DNA from: Balaenoptera acutorostrata
Taxonomy: Eukaryota > Chordata > Mammalia > Artiodactyla > Balaenopteridae
DNA length: 64,000 nucleotides
NCBI RefSeq assembly: GCF_949987535.1
Contig: NC_080081.1
Span: 48,334,973-48,398,972, forward strand
Direction: 5' to 3'
Each line of letters opens with the position of its first letter. Position 1 is the first letter of the stretch. The notes beneath the pieces were generated by a model that searched no databases, had not been told where the DNA came from, and worked only from the letters and a program-made list of their open reading frames with translations. This document shows positions 33,561 through 45,490 of the stretch, piece after piece. The position numbers were made by a program, and so were the translations under genes.

Positions 33561-35531
33561 ACCAATGTCTAAAATATACATGAAGGCAGACTTCAGCTTT
33601 ATCAAACATTTTATAACAATTGGGGCATTGGGATTGCCAATCTGTCATCTCCCAAATCTGAGTTTTTTATAATAGAGATGGCTGGGTGAGGTGATAAATG
33701 AGCTTACAAAGGGATATTATTTAAAGGAATGTATTATTTACAGCAACATAAAATGAAGTTTCAAACATTCCTATGACTCTATTTATTATCTTCTCTTTTC
33801 TTATGGGAAAATCACTTGGAAACTGAGGAGGCTCCTGGGAACAAGACGATATTCTGAGTGTCCCGAGCTTAGATTTCCAAACCAATTTCAAGTAGCTCAA
33901 CTCTTGTGCTATAGCGCAGAGGATCATATTATTTCCTACTTTCCACCCACCTACTTTAGGGAGACCTTGATGTGAGGATTAACTGAGAGATGAGCGTAAA
34001 CAACTTTGCATTAGTAAGTTCTGGGTGTTACACTGTACCACCAATTTGAGCAATGTCCATATTTATCCAGTAAAATTTGCCTTCTAATAATAAGTATTCA
34101 ATTATCCTGTAATACCAGGGCTTGGGTCATTTTGGTTACAAGTGCTAAGTCTGAATAAATACACAAAGCAGCCTTTGTGTACTTATTGTGAAATACACAA
34201 TAATAAATGTGTGGAATAATAAATAATGTGAAAGCTTTGGAGTCCAGAACAGCTTTTGTCTCCATTTCAATAATCAGACTCAAGAAACACTAGTTTATTA
34301 AACCATCATGTATTGAGTTTCATTGTGGTTGTAAAGTAGGTGGCAAAAACCCAATAAACACTTTAGGATTCAGAGTAAGCACTCTTTGGGAAGTAACAAA
34401 AGTTTAAGTTCGTTCCGAGAGTAATTATAGGTTTTTAACAGAAAGGAATGATGGGTAAAGATTCCAGTCTTAACAAAACTTTCCCCAGTGACACTGGAAT
34501 GACTAAAAGATCATGTAGGTAAAGCAATTAGATTATACCTAGTACTTTAGATTTATCTATAATTTCTGAAGTTTTTGTTTCCTGGCAAGAAGATAGAAAT
34601 CTCTGACTTAGAGGATGTATATGAAGACAGACTAACCAGGTGACTGAGGAATTATTTTTTTTGCAGCAAAGGAGTAAAAAACAAAAAGAAGCAGGAGTTA
34701 ACTTGTTTTCCATACAGGAAAACAAACAATCTCCTTCACTATAGCTAAGTCTTGATGATTTTGTCTTCCAACAAACCCCCAAACATACATAAAGTGCTTC
34801 AAGTGCCAGTTTGAATTTGGCAGGCAAGTTGGGCTGCAAATGATCTAATTTATCTACATTCAAATCAGCTTAGCAGATTTGGAAGATGCTACATGAAAAT
34901 AGATAACACGGGAGTCACAAACACATGAATTTTAAGGTCTTTAAGTAGCAGTGACTTCCTAGGACAAGCTGCTTCCTGTTATCCTTCCAGTAAACAGTAC
35001 ACACGGAAACCAGGGAGATAGGATAGGCTACTGGGTAGAAAGCTTGCCTATTTAAATGCTTGGCTCAAAAATAACAATTACAAGCCACCTGCCTCCTTTT
35101 CAGAAGGAAAGAAACTTACAAGAGGCAACAATCTAGCTGAAACCCTAGGAAGAAGTGGGAGTACAAAGAAAGGCCGCAGTGGGAGAACACAGTAATTATT
35201 CAATAATTATTGGCAGTGAATAAAATGCATGAAATGCAGGTGTAAATTATAATGCAAGAATGCCATAATATTCTAATGGCAGTGCCTCCTCAGTCCAGAA
35301 AAGAGCACCCCTGTGGATTCCTTTTCCAAACCCTTTACTTTGCTAAGGGGAGATTTAGAAAGGGCAGCAGACTGGGGTTTATAAAAGTCACAGCACATTT
35401 AGTAAGAGGATTGGGCCTCAGGTCACTGAAGAATTTTAGAACTTTACCTTCCCTTTTCTGAGTTTGGCAATTTTAGTATAAAACATAAGCAATAAATGGG
35501 AGGTTTGGTTCCTTAACCTAAGAACAATAAT
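33561..35531. other. Unique AT-rich intergenic DNA
   Basis: No gene. A MIR-like remnant may lie at 33960-34030 ('gaggattaactgagagatga') but is too short to call. Frames such as 34528-34863 minus show no domain. Confidence 0.5.
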
Positions 35532-35688
35532 GAAAAACAGTAACACAGGGACTTCCCTGGTGGTCCAGTGGTTAAGACTTTGTCCTTCCAATGCAGGGGG
35601 CGTGGGTTTGATCCCTGGTCGGGGGGAAGAAGGATCCCACATGCCGTGGGGCACATCCAAAAAAAAAAGGAAGAAAAACAGAAACACA
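35532..35688 (+). mobile_element. Short tRNA-derived CHR SINE with 16-bp TSD
   Basis: Left gaaaaacagtaacaca (35532-35547) and right gaaaaacagaaacaca (35673-35688) differ by one base. The insert starts 'gggacttccctggtggtcca', has a B-box-like 'gggtttgatccctgg' (about 35604), and ends after 'cacatgccgtggggcacatcc' in a short poly(A) (35658-35668). It lacks the 'agtagttgtgg' body of the other copies, so it is the short, tRNA-head-only subfamily and the only SINE on the + strand. Confidence 0.93.
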
Positions 35689-35784
35689 AAAGAAAACTGA
35701 ACCCCAAAATGAGGCTTTCAGACATGGGTAAACTGATTGCTATTTCTATGGCAATTAGGGCCACTGAAAACCCATGATTAGTGT

Positions 35785-36005
35785 TATAGAATGCCGTATG
35801 TTGGTGTATTGCTTTATGGTTTACAAGGTGCTTTTATATCCATTTCCCGTGGCTCTCACAGCAACCTTGTTTTAGGTAGGAATTATTAAACGAAGCAAGG
35901 AGTATGCAAGGTGTCTGGCATATACTTGGCATGTAGTTGGCACTTTACAAGTAAGAACACTGCGGGGCAGAGAGGTTAAGTGAGGAACCCAAGGTCACAT
36001 GTCCT
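35785..36005 (+). mobile_element. MIR SINE
   Basis: 'cactgcggggcagagaggttaagtgaggaacccaaggtcaca' lies at 35958-35999 and is an unmistakable MIR core match. The 5' part ('ctctcacagcaaccttgttttaggtagg', 35850) also fits. About 60 bp of unrelated-looking sequence (35885-35945) separates the two parts. Confidence 0.85.
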
Positions 36006-36590
36006 GTTTGTACCTAAACCACCTCAAATTCAGGTCTTCAGATTCTCAGCACAAATCACATTTCTACTACCTCATACTGATTTTCTGGGTTCTCAAGGCA
36101 CAGAAAGAGACAACCTAAAAACGTCCACTTATGCAAGAGTTTCCATTAGTTTCTCCACAGAAGCTGTTAATTGGTAGTAGTGTTAAATGATTTCATTACT
36201 TTGTCCTCTTCTAGAGGTGATGATGGGCAGAAAAATGACCCATCAAAAGGAGAGAGGGAATTTCAACCCTCAACTCATTAATCATTGTGCTCTACTGAAA
36301 AATTGCAGGAGATTCAAGACTTTTTTTCATGCACTCATTCCTCGGTTATACAACCTCAAACAAGTAGTGCATTTATCTGATCTGTGCACCCTGGAAACTT
36401 TCCATCTCATACTTTTCAGAATCTTGGTGCCCATCCAGCACAAAATGAGGATGGGATTTAGAAAACATGGGATTGATTTTATCAATATATAAAACTGGAA
36501 ACCATTTCTGCCTGCCCTTAAATGTTCCCAAGGGGATTGCCTTCAATTAAAGCCTGAGTGAGACTTCAATTTATCCTTTACCCAAGGACA
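36006..36590. other. Unique intergenic DNA
   Basis: The frame at 36187-36492 (101 codons) has no recognisable domain and no homologous feel; not called. Confidence 0.45.
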
Positions 36591-36780
36591 GGGCGTTTAT
36601 ATGTCCCATCCAGACATCTTGTGAGCTCCAGATCCTAATCCAACTGGTCATCTCTACTTGGATGTCTCACAGACGCTTCAAAGTCAACATCATAAATGAA
36701 ACTCAACATTTTTCCCTCAAAAATGTCTCTCCTTCCTCACTTGTGTTTTGGAGGGTGACCACACCATTTACCCATTAGTC
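36591..36780 (+). mobile_element. L2 LINE fragment (ORF2 upstream part)
   Basis: 'catctctacttggatgtctcacagacgcttcaaa' (36648) then 'tgaaactcaacatttttccctc' match the L2 stretch 'catctccacttggatgtc...cacctcaaactcaacatgtcc'. Confidence 0.7.
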
Positions 36781-37008
36781 TAGCTAAAACCCAGGAGGCC
36801 ACGGCAGGGTCTGAGTGGGCCCACAGAGGTCCAGATGCCACAGGGAACACCCAGCCCTCACCCTGCTGGCAGGATGCAGGGCCCTAGAATAACATGAACT
36901 CTCCGTGAGAATACTATTCCCACCACCCTCCTCTGACCTCAACCTGCTTTATCCCTGCAACCACCCAGATAACAGTCCCCAAAACTCATCAACCAACTCC
37001 ACCTCAGG
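36781..37008. other. Unique intergenic DNA
   Basis: C-rich unique sequence between L2 and hAT fragments; nothing recognised. Confidence 0.4.
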
Positions 37009-37183
37009 CAGGGGCCGGCTAACTGCCAGTTTCTTCTAATGAAGTTTTACTGGGACTCAGCCACCCTCATTCGTTTACGCACGTCTAAGGCTGCACAGCC
37101 AGAGCTGAGTGGTCGTCGTGGCAGGGAACTTCTGTTCCACAAAACCTGTCTGGCTCTTTACAGAAAATGTTTTCTCGCTCCTG
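37009..37183. mobile_element. hAT-type MITE (second copy)
   Basis: Starts 'caggggccggctaac' and contains 'gaagttttactgggactcagccaccctcattcgtttacgc' (37040-37079), the same element as at 23985-24518 but in one piece. The right end 'gaaaatgttttctcgctcctg' is degraded. The flanking octamers (acctcagg and ccctgaga) share only 5 of 8 bases. Confidence 0.75.
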
Positions 37184-38150
37184 CCCTGAGAGAACATCAG
37201 ACTAATCCCATGAGTGCCCAGGGCATTATCCCCATCATGGCTCTGTGCAGCTCTCTCCCGACCCCAGTTCCTACACCTCGGAGCCTTAAACTTGGCAGCT
37301 GTATTTTCTAGAACTCACTGAGTGTCATCAGCAAAATCCCCTAAATCCTAAGCTTCAAAGTGCCTTCCATCTTCTCATTCCTAAGGAAATCTGGCTGTCC
37401 CTTGAGGCCAGTGTTTTCCCTGTAGCTTTCTCAAATGATGGCTGTTTTCCTTCCCACCACCCCGTGGACCACTGGACCTAGAGTGGTAATACTCTTCATT
37501 CCTACTTCCAGACCATCATTCCCCTGCCTCCCCGACCCTACCCAATGTCTTTGACGATGCTATTTGGTACCCCTCTTTTTAATAATCACTTACCATCCTT
37601 CTAATCTTTTGCCTTAATTAGTTGAAGAATTTAGGCCCTGGATTACTGGAAGTTTCCCTATCCCTATTCTATTATTATCCTTTGTGTTTTTATATCTATA
37701 TGGATAATTTGTCCAACACTTTGTCTTTACTTCTAATGTTCTTGTCTTCCATTGCACCTTAGTTATCCAAATCCATGGTATGCTTTTTTACCCTTACATA
37801 TATCTCTTTCAAAATCTCAATTTGAGACATCCCTCTCTGATCATTACCTCCTATTTTTCCATCTCACTCTAATACCCCCATACCAATAATTTTTTATCCC
37901 CGAGACCTTCTATCCATTGACCCTACCTCTTTCTGCTGTTCTTCAATGCCCCATGTCCTCACTTTGCTCCTTTATATAACTTAAATGTCAGAGTCCATAT
38001 TTATAATTGTTCCCTTACACACCCTCAAATCCCTTCTCCCCTTCTCTCTCCATTGTGTTCACATTCAAAACTCTAATCTTGATCAAATCCAACTTTTCAT
38101 ATTCTTCATTACTGTTCCCAAGCAGTTCATCATGGCTGAAACCAAAGCAT
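37184..38150. other. C/T-rich intergenic DNA
   Basis: C/T-rich, possibly very old LINE sequence, but no stretch could be matched with confidence. Confidence 0.35.
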
Positions 38151-38950
38151 GCATGCAATGTTGCTGGCTTTAAATTAATGACTACAATCCTCAAGTGGCT
38201 TTCAATGGTGCCCAGGGGACCTACAACATTTCCATAGCCAAAACATTCTGTCACTCTCAAATATTTCACACTTATTTTTCTCCTGTAACAACCCACCCCC
38301 CCACACACACACGCATTTAGCAATGCCCTTGCTTCTTATTCCACCAGGGAAATAGGTGCGGTGTACTGGTCTCCCTACGTCTGTCCCTTCCCTCTGGTTC
38401 TACTTTTCCCACCTGTTAATGAAGGAAGAATGGTCTCTGTTCCTATCGTACGTTAACTCCTCCTCTTGTGCACTGGATCCTATTGCCTTTTTGCCCAGCC
38501 AAGGACTTTGCCTCTGCTTTTAATCCCTTCTCTTCCTGTATCACCCATTTCCCCTTTACTAGACTACTCCCACAGGCACATAGACTTGCTGGTATATCTC
38601 TAATGTGAAAAAACGAATAAAAACAAAAGCAACAACAACACCTCCTTTGACCACACATTGTCCTTCAGTCCTTTTTTTCTGTTCTTCTTTGGAATAAAAT
38701 TCCTTAAAAATTTCTCCACATGGCATCAAAAGTAAACCTTCAAAACTGTAAACCAAGTCATGCCACACTTGGCCAATCCTCCAGAGTTTTCCCTACACAC
38801 TGAAAATAAACTCCCAAGTCCTTACCACAGTTTAAAAATCTTACATAATCAGACCCCAATTTGACCTCTCCTTTTATTCCTTTTCTCCCCAGTCATACCT
38901 TCCATCTGCTTATCCTGCTTTATTTTTCTTCATAGTAGTCAGAACTTGAC
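38151..38950 (+). mobile_element. L2 LINE fragment (left part)
   Basis: The segment 38700-38945 is the clearest: 'accaagtcatgccacac', 'ccagagttttccctaca', 'aataaactcccaagtccttacca', 'acataatcagaccccaa', 'tttatttttcttcatag'. These follow the L2 3' consensus order. 38151-38700 is only loosely L2-like and includes a poly-C/CA stretch at 38287-38313. Confidence 0.6.
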
Positions 38951-39426
38951 TGTGGTTGGATGAATAATGGTCCCCAAAGATGTCACATCCTAATCCCCAG
39001 AATCTGTCATTAAGTTTGTCAGTTTACATAGCAAAAGGGATAGAAAAAGGGACTTTGCAGATGTAATTAAGTAAAGGATATCAAGATGAAGAGATCATCC
39101 TGGATTGTCTGAGTGGGACAAGAGTACTTATGTGAGGGAAGCAGGAGGATCAGAGTCAGGGAGGGAGATTAACAGGGGAAACAGAGGTCAGAATGAGGCT
39201 GTTGTAGGAAGGGGGCCATGAGCCAAGTAATGCAGGTGGCCTCGAGAAGCTATAAAAGGCAAGGAAATGGATTCTCAGAATGCGGTCTTGTTGACACTTT
39301 GATTTTAACCCATAAGATCCATTTTCAGACTTCTAAACTTCAGAACTGTAAGATAATGAATCTGTGGCATTTTAAGCCACTAAGTTTCTGATATTTTGTT
39401 ACAGCAGCAATAGGAAGCTACTATAC
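38951..39426 (+). mobile_element. MLT1-type LTR inserted in L2
   Basis: Typical MaLR sequence: 'tggtccccaaagatgtcacatcctaatccccagaa' (38968), 'gggactttgcagatgtaatta' (39050), 'atcctggattgtctgagtggg' (39097), 'gccaagtaatgcaggtggcc' (39223), 'cagcagcaataggaagcta' near the end. L2 sequence precedes it and resumes at 39427, so the LTR landed in the L2. Confidence 0.85.
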
Positions 39427-39600
39427 AGATATTATGTTGTTTCTTTACCTGTTATTATCTGTCTTCCCTAATATAATGTAAGCCCCATGAATTGAGGGAT
39501 TTTCTTTCTCTTTTTCACTACAGTATGCCCAGCAGTCAGAATGATGGATATTTGTTGAATTAACAAATGCCTACCTGACTATAGAAAAATGAATGAGAAT
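39427..39600 (+). mobile_element. L2 LINE 3' end (right part)
   Basis: 'taatgtaagccccatgaattgaggg' (39475) then 'tgcccagcagtcagaatgatggatatttgttgaat' match the L2 terminus ('gtaagctccatgagggcaggg...tatttgttgaat'). Confidence 0.72.
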
Positions 39601-39954
39601 CACTTCCTCCCTGGCTCAAGCGTGTCTTTCATGCTTCCTTTTGGCCACATGGCCGTGGTCTCTGGGACCAAAGACCACAAGAGACAACCCAGGGTACTCC
39701 TTTGACCTCCATGTTTCTGGATTTCCACACAGGGTCTAACAGTATCAAAGAACAAGTCCTGAACTCTCTCCAGCACCCAGATAATTTGCCCATGGATCAC
39801 CATCAGAATGTTAAATTAAGGAGTTCATCTTATTTTCTGGAAAATTGTCCATTTCTCCTGTATACTGCCTGATATATGAGAAGATGGATTAATAGAAAAG
39901 GCATTAACTAGAAATTGAGTCTTAAACTCATTTAAACCCATTTGTTTTTCTTCC
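39601..39954. other. Unique intergenic DNA
   Basis: Nothing recognised. Confidence 0.4.
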
Positions 39955-40075
39955 TCACTAGAATATAAGTTCATGAAGGACCAAATGCCTTATTCATTGC
40001 TTTATCCTCAGGGCTCAGAAACATGCTTAGTACTTAGTAGTCTGTCAATCAGAATTTAATGAATGAACAAGTTTT
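39955..40075 (+). mobile_element. L2 LINE 3' end
   Basis: 'cactagaatataagttcatgaagg' (39957) and 'atcctcagggctcagaaacatgcttagtac' then 'aatttaatgaatgaac' form a degraded L2 3' terminus. Confidence 0.65.
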
Positions 40076-40109
40076 CTTTAATTTCTCCCTCCTCTCAACC
40101 TCAAATGCA

Positions 40110-40516
40110 GGCATCCTCCAAATCCTGTAGATTATCTTCCCTAGCACATTTAAATCTTCCCTCCATGCTCCATCCCTCCTCTGTCTGGCCTTCATTCAGG
40201 GCCCCTCACCCTCCCTACTGGGATGAATGGAGTATTCCCAGGGCTTCTGCACACTGCTGCTAGAAGGGCTGTCTCAGATCTGATCATATTAACTTCCCAC
40301 GTCCCCTCTAAGACCACTTAAGTGGCTTCCGCATTGCCCGTAGAATAGGCTGCACCCCTTGGTATGGCATCAACAACTGTCCATATCCTGTGCCTGACCC
40401 TGCAGCCTTATGCCATGCTTTCCTTCTATCCCCTTTCCTCAACTTCAGTGAGCCTGTGATACCTGAAGTCAGGCTGTTGTTCAGTGACCCTGTGCTGTTA
40501 CTTAGGCTTCCTCCTT
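40110..40516 (+). mobile_element. L2 LINE fragment
   Basis: Loose match to the L2 3' half: 'ctgatcatattaacttcccac' (40280), 'cttccgcattgcccgtagaatagg' (40326), 'gacctgcagc'-like and 'ccatgctttccttct' stretches in the expected order. Strongly diverged. Confidence 0.45.
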
Positions 40517-41787
40517 TGTGTTCTAGTTTCTACTGCTATGTAAGAAGCTGAAACTGCACAATTCAGATTGGGACTGGAACCCACAAGCTGGGACTCAAAC
40601 CCAGCCAAGACCAACATTGGAATTTGAACCCAAAGGCTGAGACTCAAACCCAGACAAAACCCAGATTGGGACTTGAACCCACTGTCTCTTAATTGAGATC
40701 ACACACCTGGTCTGAGGACTCAATGAAGCACAGGTTCTTGATGTCTTGTCACAGAAAGAATTCAGTGAGAGACAAAGTGATAGGTAAGAAGTGGATTTTT
40801 TTTAGAGAGATACGCATTCCATAGACAGAATGTGGTCCGTCTCAAAAGGTAAGAATGGCCCTGGGAGAAACATACTCCACAGACAGAGTGTGAGCCATCT
40901 CAGAAGGTGAGAGGCCCCAAAATATGGGGTAGTTAGTTTTTATGGGCTGGGTAATTTCATAGGCTAATGAGTGGGAGGATTATCCCAAGTATTTTGGAGA
41001 AGGGGTGGAGATTTCCAGAAATAAGGCTATTACCCACTTTTTGCCCTTTTATGGTTGGCCTTGGAACTGTCATGGTGCCTGTGGGTGTGTCATTTAGCAT
41101 GGAAATGCATTACAATGAGTGTATAATGAAGCTCAAGGTCTGCTGGAAGTCGAATCTTCTGCCATCTTGGACCTAGTTCATTCTAACCAGATTTTTTCAT
41201 GTCCTATGGCTATGTCATACTTTTAAAGGTTGTGCCCTGCCCCCTTCCCTCCTGTTTCAAACCACCCCAAAACGCTCTGGCTTAAAAACAACAGTCATTT
41301 ACACACAATTATTTTCACTCAGGGTGGTAGAGGATGACTGGGCTTACCTAGGTGATTCTGACATGTGTTCTCTCATGAGGCTGCAGTCAGATAGTTGCTG
41401 GGGCTGGCGTCATCTCAAAGTTTCCTCATTTATATGTGCGGCAATTCATAGTGGCTGTGAGCTCAGCCAGGGCTGAGAGCTGGGGTCCTTGGCTCCTCTA
41501 CACACAGGCTGCCCCATGAGGCCTGGGCTTCCTCATAATATATAGTGTCTGGGTTCCAAAAGCAAGCACCTCATACACACTAGGTAGAGGTGGCATGGCC
41601 TTTTTTTATCTGGTTTTGGAAGTCATACAGTGTACCTCTGCCCCTTTCTACTAGTCAGAAGGGGTCACTAGGACCAGCCCATATTCAAGGTTGGGAAATT
41701 AGATCCAACTCTTGATGGGACGAACATCATGCAGGTATGAGGTGGGAGGGAATTGATGGTGATGGTCTTTGGAGACTAGTGGCCACA
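40517..41787 (-). mobile_element. Old MaLR-type LTR, split by an ERV LTR
   Basis: Left part 'tgtgttctagtttctactgctatgtaa' (40517) and right part 'accccaaaacgctctggcttaaaaacaacagtcattta' (41264) join into the usual antisense MaLR start ('ctgctgtaacaaattaccccaaaac...ggcttaaaacaaca'). It continues with 'ctctcatgaggctgcagtcag' and 'ttggaagtcatacag' and ends 'ctagtggccaca'. The inserted LTR occupies 40549-41259. Confidence 0.68.
40545..41263. mobile_element. Solo ERV LTR (family A, copy 1)
   Basis: The LTR runs 40549-41259 (711 bp) with matched ends TGAAAC...GTTTCA and a 4-bp duplication with one mismatch (aagc at 40545-40548, aacc at 41260-41263), which suggests ERV1. Internally it has 'attcagtgagagacaaagtgatagg' at 40760 and a partial repeat, with 'cagacaga(a/g)tgtg' at both 40825 and 40876. 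The end reads 'ccatcttggacctagtt...gccctgcccccttccctcc'. No coding sequence. A second copy in the same orientation lies at 52.9 kb. Confidence 0.82.
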
Positions 41788-42056
41788 GTCAGGAATGCTT
41801 TCTTCTCTTCCTCTTCACTTCTATGAGCAAAATCCTTTACCTTTGAAGATCCACTTCATCTCTGACTCACGGACCTCAAAGCAGAATGAAGCCCACTCTC
41901 CTTTGTAAGCCTACTCTTCCTCTGTGGGCTTCTCATTTGCCATCCACACATATTGTTTAATTACTCCTTGGCACATGCACCTCTCCTAAGCACTTCTAGG
42001 AGCCCGAACTTTCCATTAGTCTTCAGGGAAGAGCTTTTATGGGTAAAATCTGGGGC
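41788..42056. other. Intergenic DNA, possibly L2-derived
   Basis: Weak L2-like stretches ('tccactttcatctctgactc'-like, 41850) only; no firm call. Confidence 0.3.
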
Positions 42057-42077
42057 GGGGGGGGGGGGGGGGGGGGG
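42057..42077. repeat. G21 homopolymer
   Basis: Twenty-one consecutive G residues, preceded by 'tggggc' and followed by 'agggctgcaggg'. Long G runs form G-quadruplexes and are prone to sequencing and assembly length errors. Confidence 0.97.
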
Positions 42078-43924
42078 AGGGCTGCAGGGTGTGTGACTTT
42101 CTTCCGATTGGTTGGTGGTGAGGTAACAGGGCGGTGCTCCAGGAATATCAATCATCAGCCTTCTGGTTCCAACTAGTCCGGGGTCCACTGCTTGTGCTCA
42201 GCCTGAAGTTACCATCCGCCACGTGGGTGGGGGCCCTAGTTCCTGTGTGACTCAGAGCTCTGTATCAGATTGTTATGTATATTCTTTGAGGAGGTACTAG
42301 GGCCCTTTCCCCATTGCTGCACTATTGTTTCTTGGCTGCTCCTCCCTTGTCTCTGTAGCCCCTCCCTTCCCTGATTAGCAACTGTTTGAACCTTCCCTTT
42401 GGGACTCAGGAAAGGTCAAGGAGATTGAATGAAGGCTATTTCCTACAGATAAAAAAACGGGGACACCGAAAGATTTTTACTGGGAGGGCCCCACAGGGTT
42501 TTGCTCAGTTTCAGTAGTTCCACTTGTCGAATGGAAAAAAAATCTGTTTGTTCTTGAGAATTAAATTAATGAGAAATATGCTTCACATGGTTGGTATTTA
42601 AGAGAAGAAAATTCAAATGGAGATGCTGACAGGGGAGCCCTAGGAAGCTCATCCCTGAGGCACACATACCTGGGTCTACCTGCACATTGGGATTTCATAG
42701 GATCCTGGCCATATTTAAGATAAAAGGGGAAAAAATTACCTCAGTGTCAGGAGGTATTTTAGACTCATTTGAAGAGGTCGAAGATCATAGCTGTAAATGG
42801 AACCTTCTGCTGAAGGAAAGGGGAATTTTGAATGTCGCTGAGCATTTCAAATGCTCCCAGGCTGGAAATGCCTTTGGAGGTAGAAAGAGCTTTAGTGCTC
42901 TTTTTTCCCCTCAGTGGACTCCAGCTGTTTGTGGTGAGTGCCCATGGGGCGCCAGGGCACCCACAGAGATAATGGGCAGGCTCTGGAGCTCCAGCTGACA
43001 CCACAGCTAGGAATTATCCCCAAAGTTTACCGACTGATCAAGTGCATAATAAATTAAGGAAACATTTAGCCAGGAGTGATAAGAAAGTCTAAAATACTTC
43101 TCTATTCAGATTTAATTTTCCAAGCAATAGTTTCTAATATTAACCAAGGTGGTGGAGCTCCTAAATTATTTTTAAAAATCTTTTAAGATTTCTTTGAATA
43201 TCTCATTCCAGTGACTAATCAGATGACACGAAAATAGCAGGTGATTTAAATTGTTCCATCAGTATTACAAAGCCAACATTTTATGGATTCAGTCCTTTTG
43301 GATTTGATTTCCTAATTAGCTTTTAAAAGAGAAATACAAAGGTTAAAAGCTGCTGCCTTTCTAGAATTCAAGTATTTAAAACTCCACTGCCAACCTGAAA
43401 ACTTAATTTCAAAATTAAACAATCTGCCCAGAGCATCTAAGTAAAAATCTAATAAAATCTGTTTATAGGTGAACCAAACTAAGACTTATGACAAATCTTG
43501 GTATGATCTGCTCCTTTTTAAATTCAACAATTTGTGGGTATAAATAGTGTCTTCATAAACCCTATACTAAGGCTTATTTCATGCTGTTGGCAAGGTGTGA
43601 AACAAATTTTATGTATATGTCTGATAGTCTTTCAACTGGTTCTTTAGATCAGATTAACAAACAAGAGGTTAGAGGACCAGAGAAGAGTTATAAATGGGGA
43701 AGGGCAGGCAAGTTTGGAGACATAATGACTCATATTTTTTTCAGAATCCTATCTATATAGTACATTTTCTTATTTAGTTTGACTCACCAAATTATAAATA
43801 TTTTTACCCATCAAGTGTATTAATCCTTTCCTTTGATTTCTTTCATGATTTTATATATAGAAAGCTCTTCCAAATCCAGATTTTAGAGCATATGCACCCA
43901 TGTTTTTTTCTGTAGTTTTATATA
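42078..43924. other. Unique intergenic DNA
   Basis: No repeat recognised. 43015-43720 is AT-rich with several homeodomain-type motifs (see findings). The frame at 42687-42998 has a matching antisense frame and no domain. Confidence 0.45.
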
Positions 43925-44059
43925 CTTACATTTTTATTGAGGTGAAATTCACATAACTAATCATTTTATTATACATATTTATTATATATTTTAATGTATT
44001 ATGTATATATTTTATATATATGAATAACCATTTAATTTATAAAATATATGACTTAGTAT

Positions 44060-44645
44060 AATGTGTATGGAGCAAAACTTGCCACCCCAAAATGTGTTTC
44101 TTTGGCATGAGGATTAATCTAGGCAGATTATTTTTAAGACCCCAAAGACTCAGGAAGAACCTTTGACCTTCTCCATAACTGCCAAGAAGAATGTAGGACT
44201 TGTTCCACCAAGGGAGCCATCACCATAGATAATATGAACTAGATAGATGTGGTCCACAGAGAGGAACCCAGCAAAGTCTATTTGTTAAAATTACTCTCTT
44301 TGTCCCACTGTCTCTGAATAGCCCAGCAGACATTTGTTTACCAAACATTTGCTTTTCCATCTCCACATGAATTGCTTTCCTTCCCTTGGAAGCCCCAAAT
44401 CCCTAGGCCCAACAACCTCTTTTGTCTTTAGCTAAAGATGGTATTTAAGGCGAGGGTGTCAGCCATTCTGGGGAGTTAGTTAGTTTTGGGGAGTTATTCA
44501 GTTTGGTCTCTCCCATGTATGCATGTTATTAAACTTTTGTTTGATTTTCTCCAACAGGAGAAAATCCGTCTCATGTCAGTTAATTCTTAGACCAGCCAGA
44601 AGACACTAGAAGGGTAGAGGAAAAATTCTTCCTCCCCAACAAATA
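44060..44645 (+). mobile_element. Solo ERV LTR (family B, copy 1)
   Basis: The LTR 44064-44641 (578 bp) begins TGTATGG and ends CCAACA. Flanks aatg (44060-44063) and aata (44642-44645) are a 4-bp duplication with one mismatch. A TATA-like 'tatttaagg' (44441) and a poly(A)-type 'attaaa' (44529) give + orientation. The end 'agaccagccagaagacacta...ggaaaaattcttcctcccc' recurs, inverted, in the copy at 46.3-47.0 kb. Non-coding. Confidence 0.82.
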
Positions 44646-44697
44646 TTTTTTAGGTTCATCCATCTTGGAGCATGTATAACTGTTACCAAATTAAGTC

Positions 44698-45490
44698 ATA
44701 TGGACCCCTGCTTGAGCCCAAGGCTTCTGCCTTCTTTTTCTGTTGGGTTCATGCAGCCAAAAATGAAACCAAAACTGAGATTGAAGCAGTGCAAGTTTCT
44801 TTTTTGTTTTTTTAAAATTCCTTTATTTTATTATTATTTTTTAAAATTATTTATTTATTTATTTTTGGCTGTGTTAGCTCTTCGTCTCTGTGCAAGGGCT
44901 TTCTCTAGTTGCGGCAAGCAGGGGTCACTCTTCATCGCGGTGTGCGGGCCTCTCACTATCGCCGCCTCTCTTGTTGCGGAGCACAGGCTCCAGATGCGCA
45001 GGCTCAGTAATTGTGGCTCACGGGCCTAGTTGCTCCATGGCATGTGGGATCTTCCCAGACCAGGGCTCGAACCCGTGTTCCCTGCATTGGCAGGCAGATT
45101 CTCAACCACTGCGCCACCAGGGAAGCCTACAAGTTTTATTCAATGGCCAGAGACTGGAAAAGTAGGAATTTATTTCACAAATCAACTTCTCTCCTTAATG
45201 GTGAGAGGAATTTATTTTAAGGACTAAGGACATTATGGGGAGGAGTGAGACTAATGATGGGGAGGCATAGGCATTAGTTTTCCGGGAGAGAGGCAGGGCT
45301 TTCCTGGAAATGGGGTGCCACCCCTTTTTTGGTCACTGACTTCCCATTGTGGTGCTTGTAGGTGTGTTATTTAGTTTGCTAATGTAGTAAAATCAGTGTA
45401 GAATGAGACTCAGGGTCAATTGGAGGTCAGATTAATCACCATCTTGGTTTTACCTGGTTCTCTCCAGTTCTTCCTATAGCTTCCTTTCTT
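44698..45490. mobile_element. Diverged LTR of family A type (copy 3), split by a SINE
   Basis: After the SINE, 45300-45470 aligns with the family A LTRs: 'ccattgtggtgcttgtaggtgtgttatttagtttgctaatg', 'gagactcagggtcaattggaggtcag', 'caccatcttggttttacctggttct' run in the same order as 41070-41195. The left part (44698-44798) is more diverged and the ends could not be fixed. Confidence 0.55.
44792..45136 (-). mobile_element. CHR-type SINE inside the family A-like LTR
   Basis: On the minus strand: head 'gcttccctggtggcgcagtg', B-box near 45065, body with one 'agtaattgtgg' module, and a long A/T-rich tail (44800-44866). Only a short duplication, caagttt (44792-44798 and 45130-45136), could be seen. 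Confidence 0.92.

Noticed and set aside
34528..34863. A 111-codon minus-strand frame
   Set aside because: AT-rich intergenic sequence with no domain or transcript signal.
42687..42998. A 103-codon frame with a matching antisense frame
   Set aside because: Mirror frames on both strands and no protein-like motif; treated as chance.
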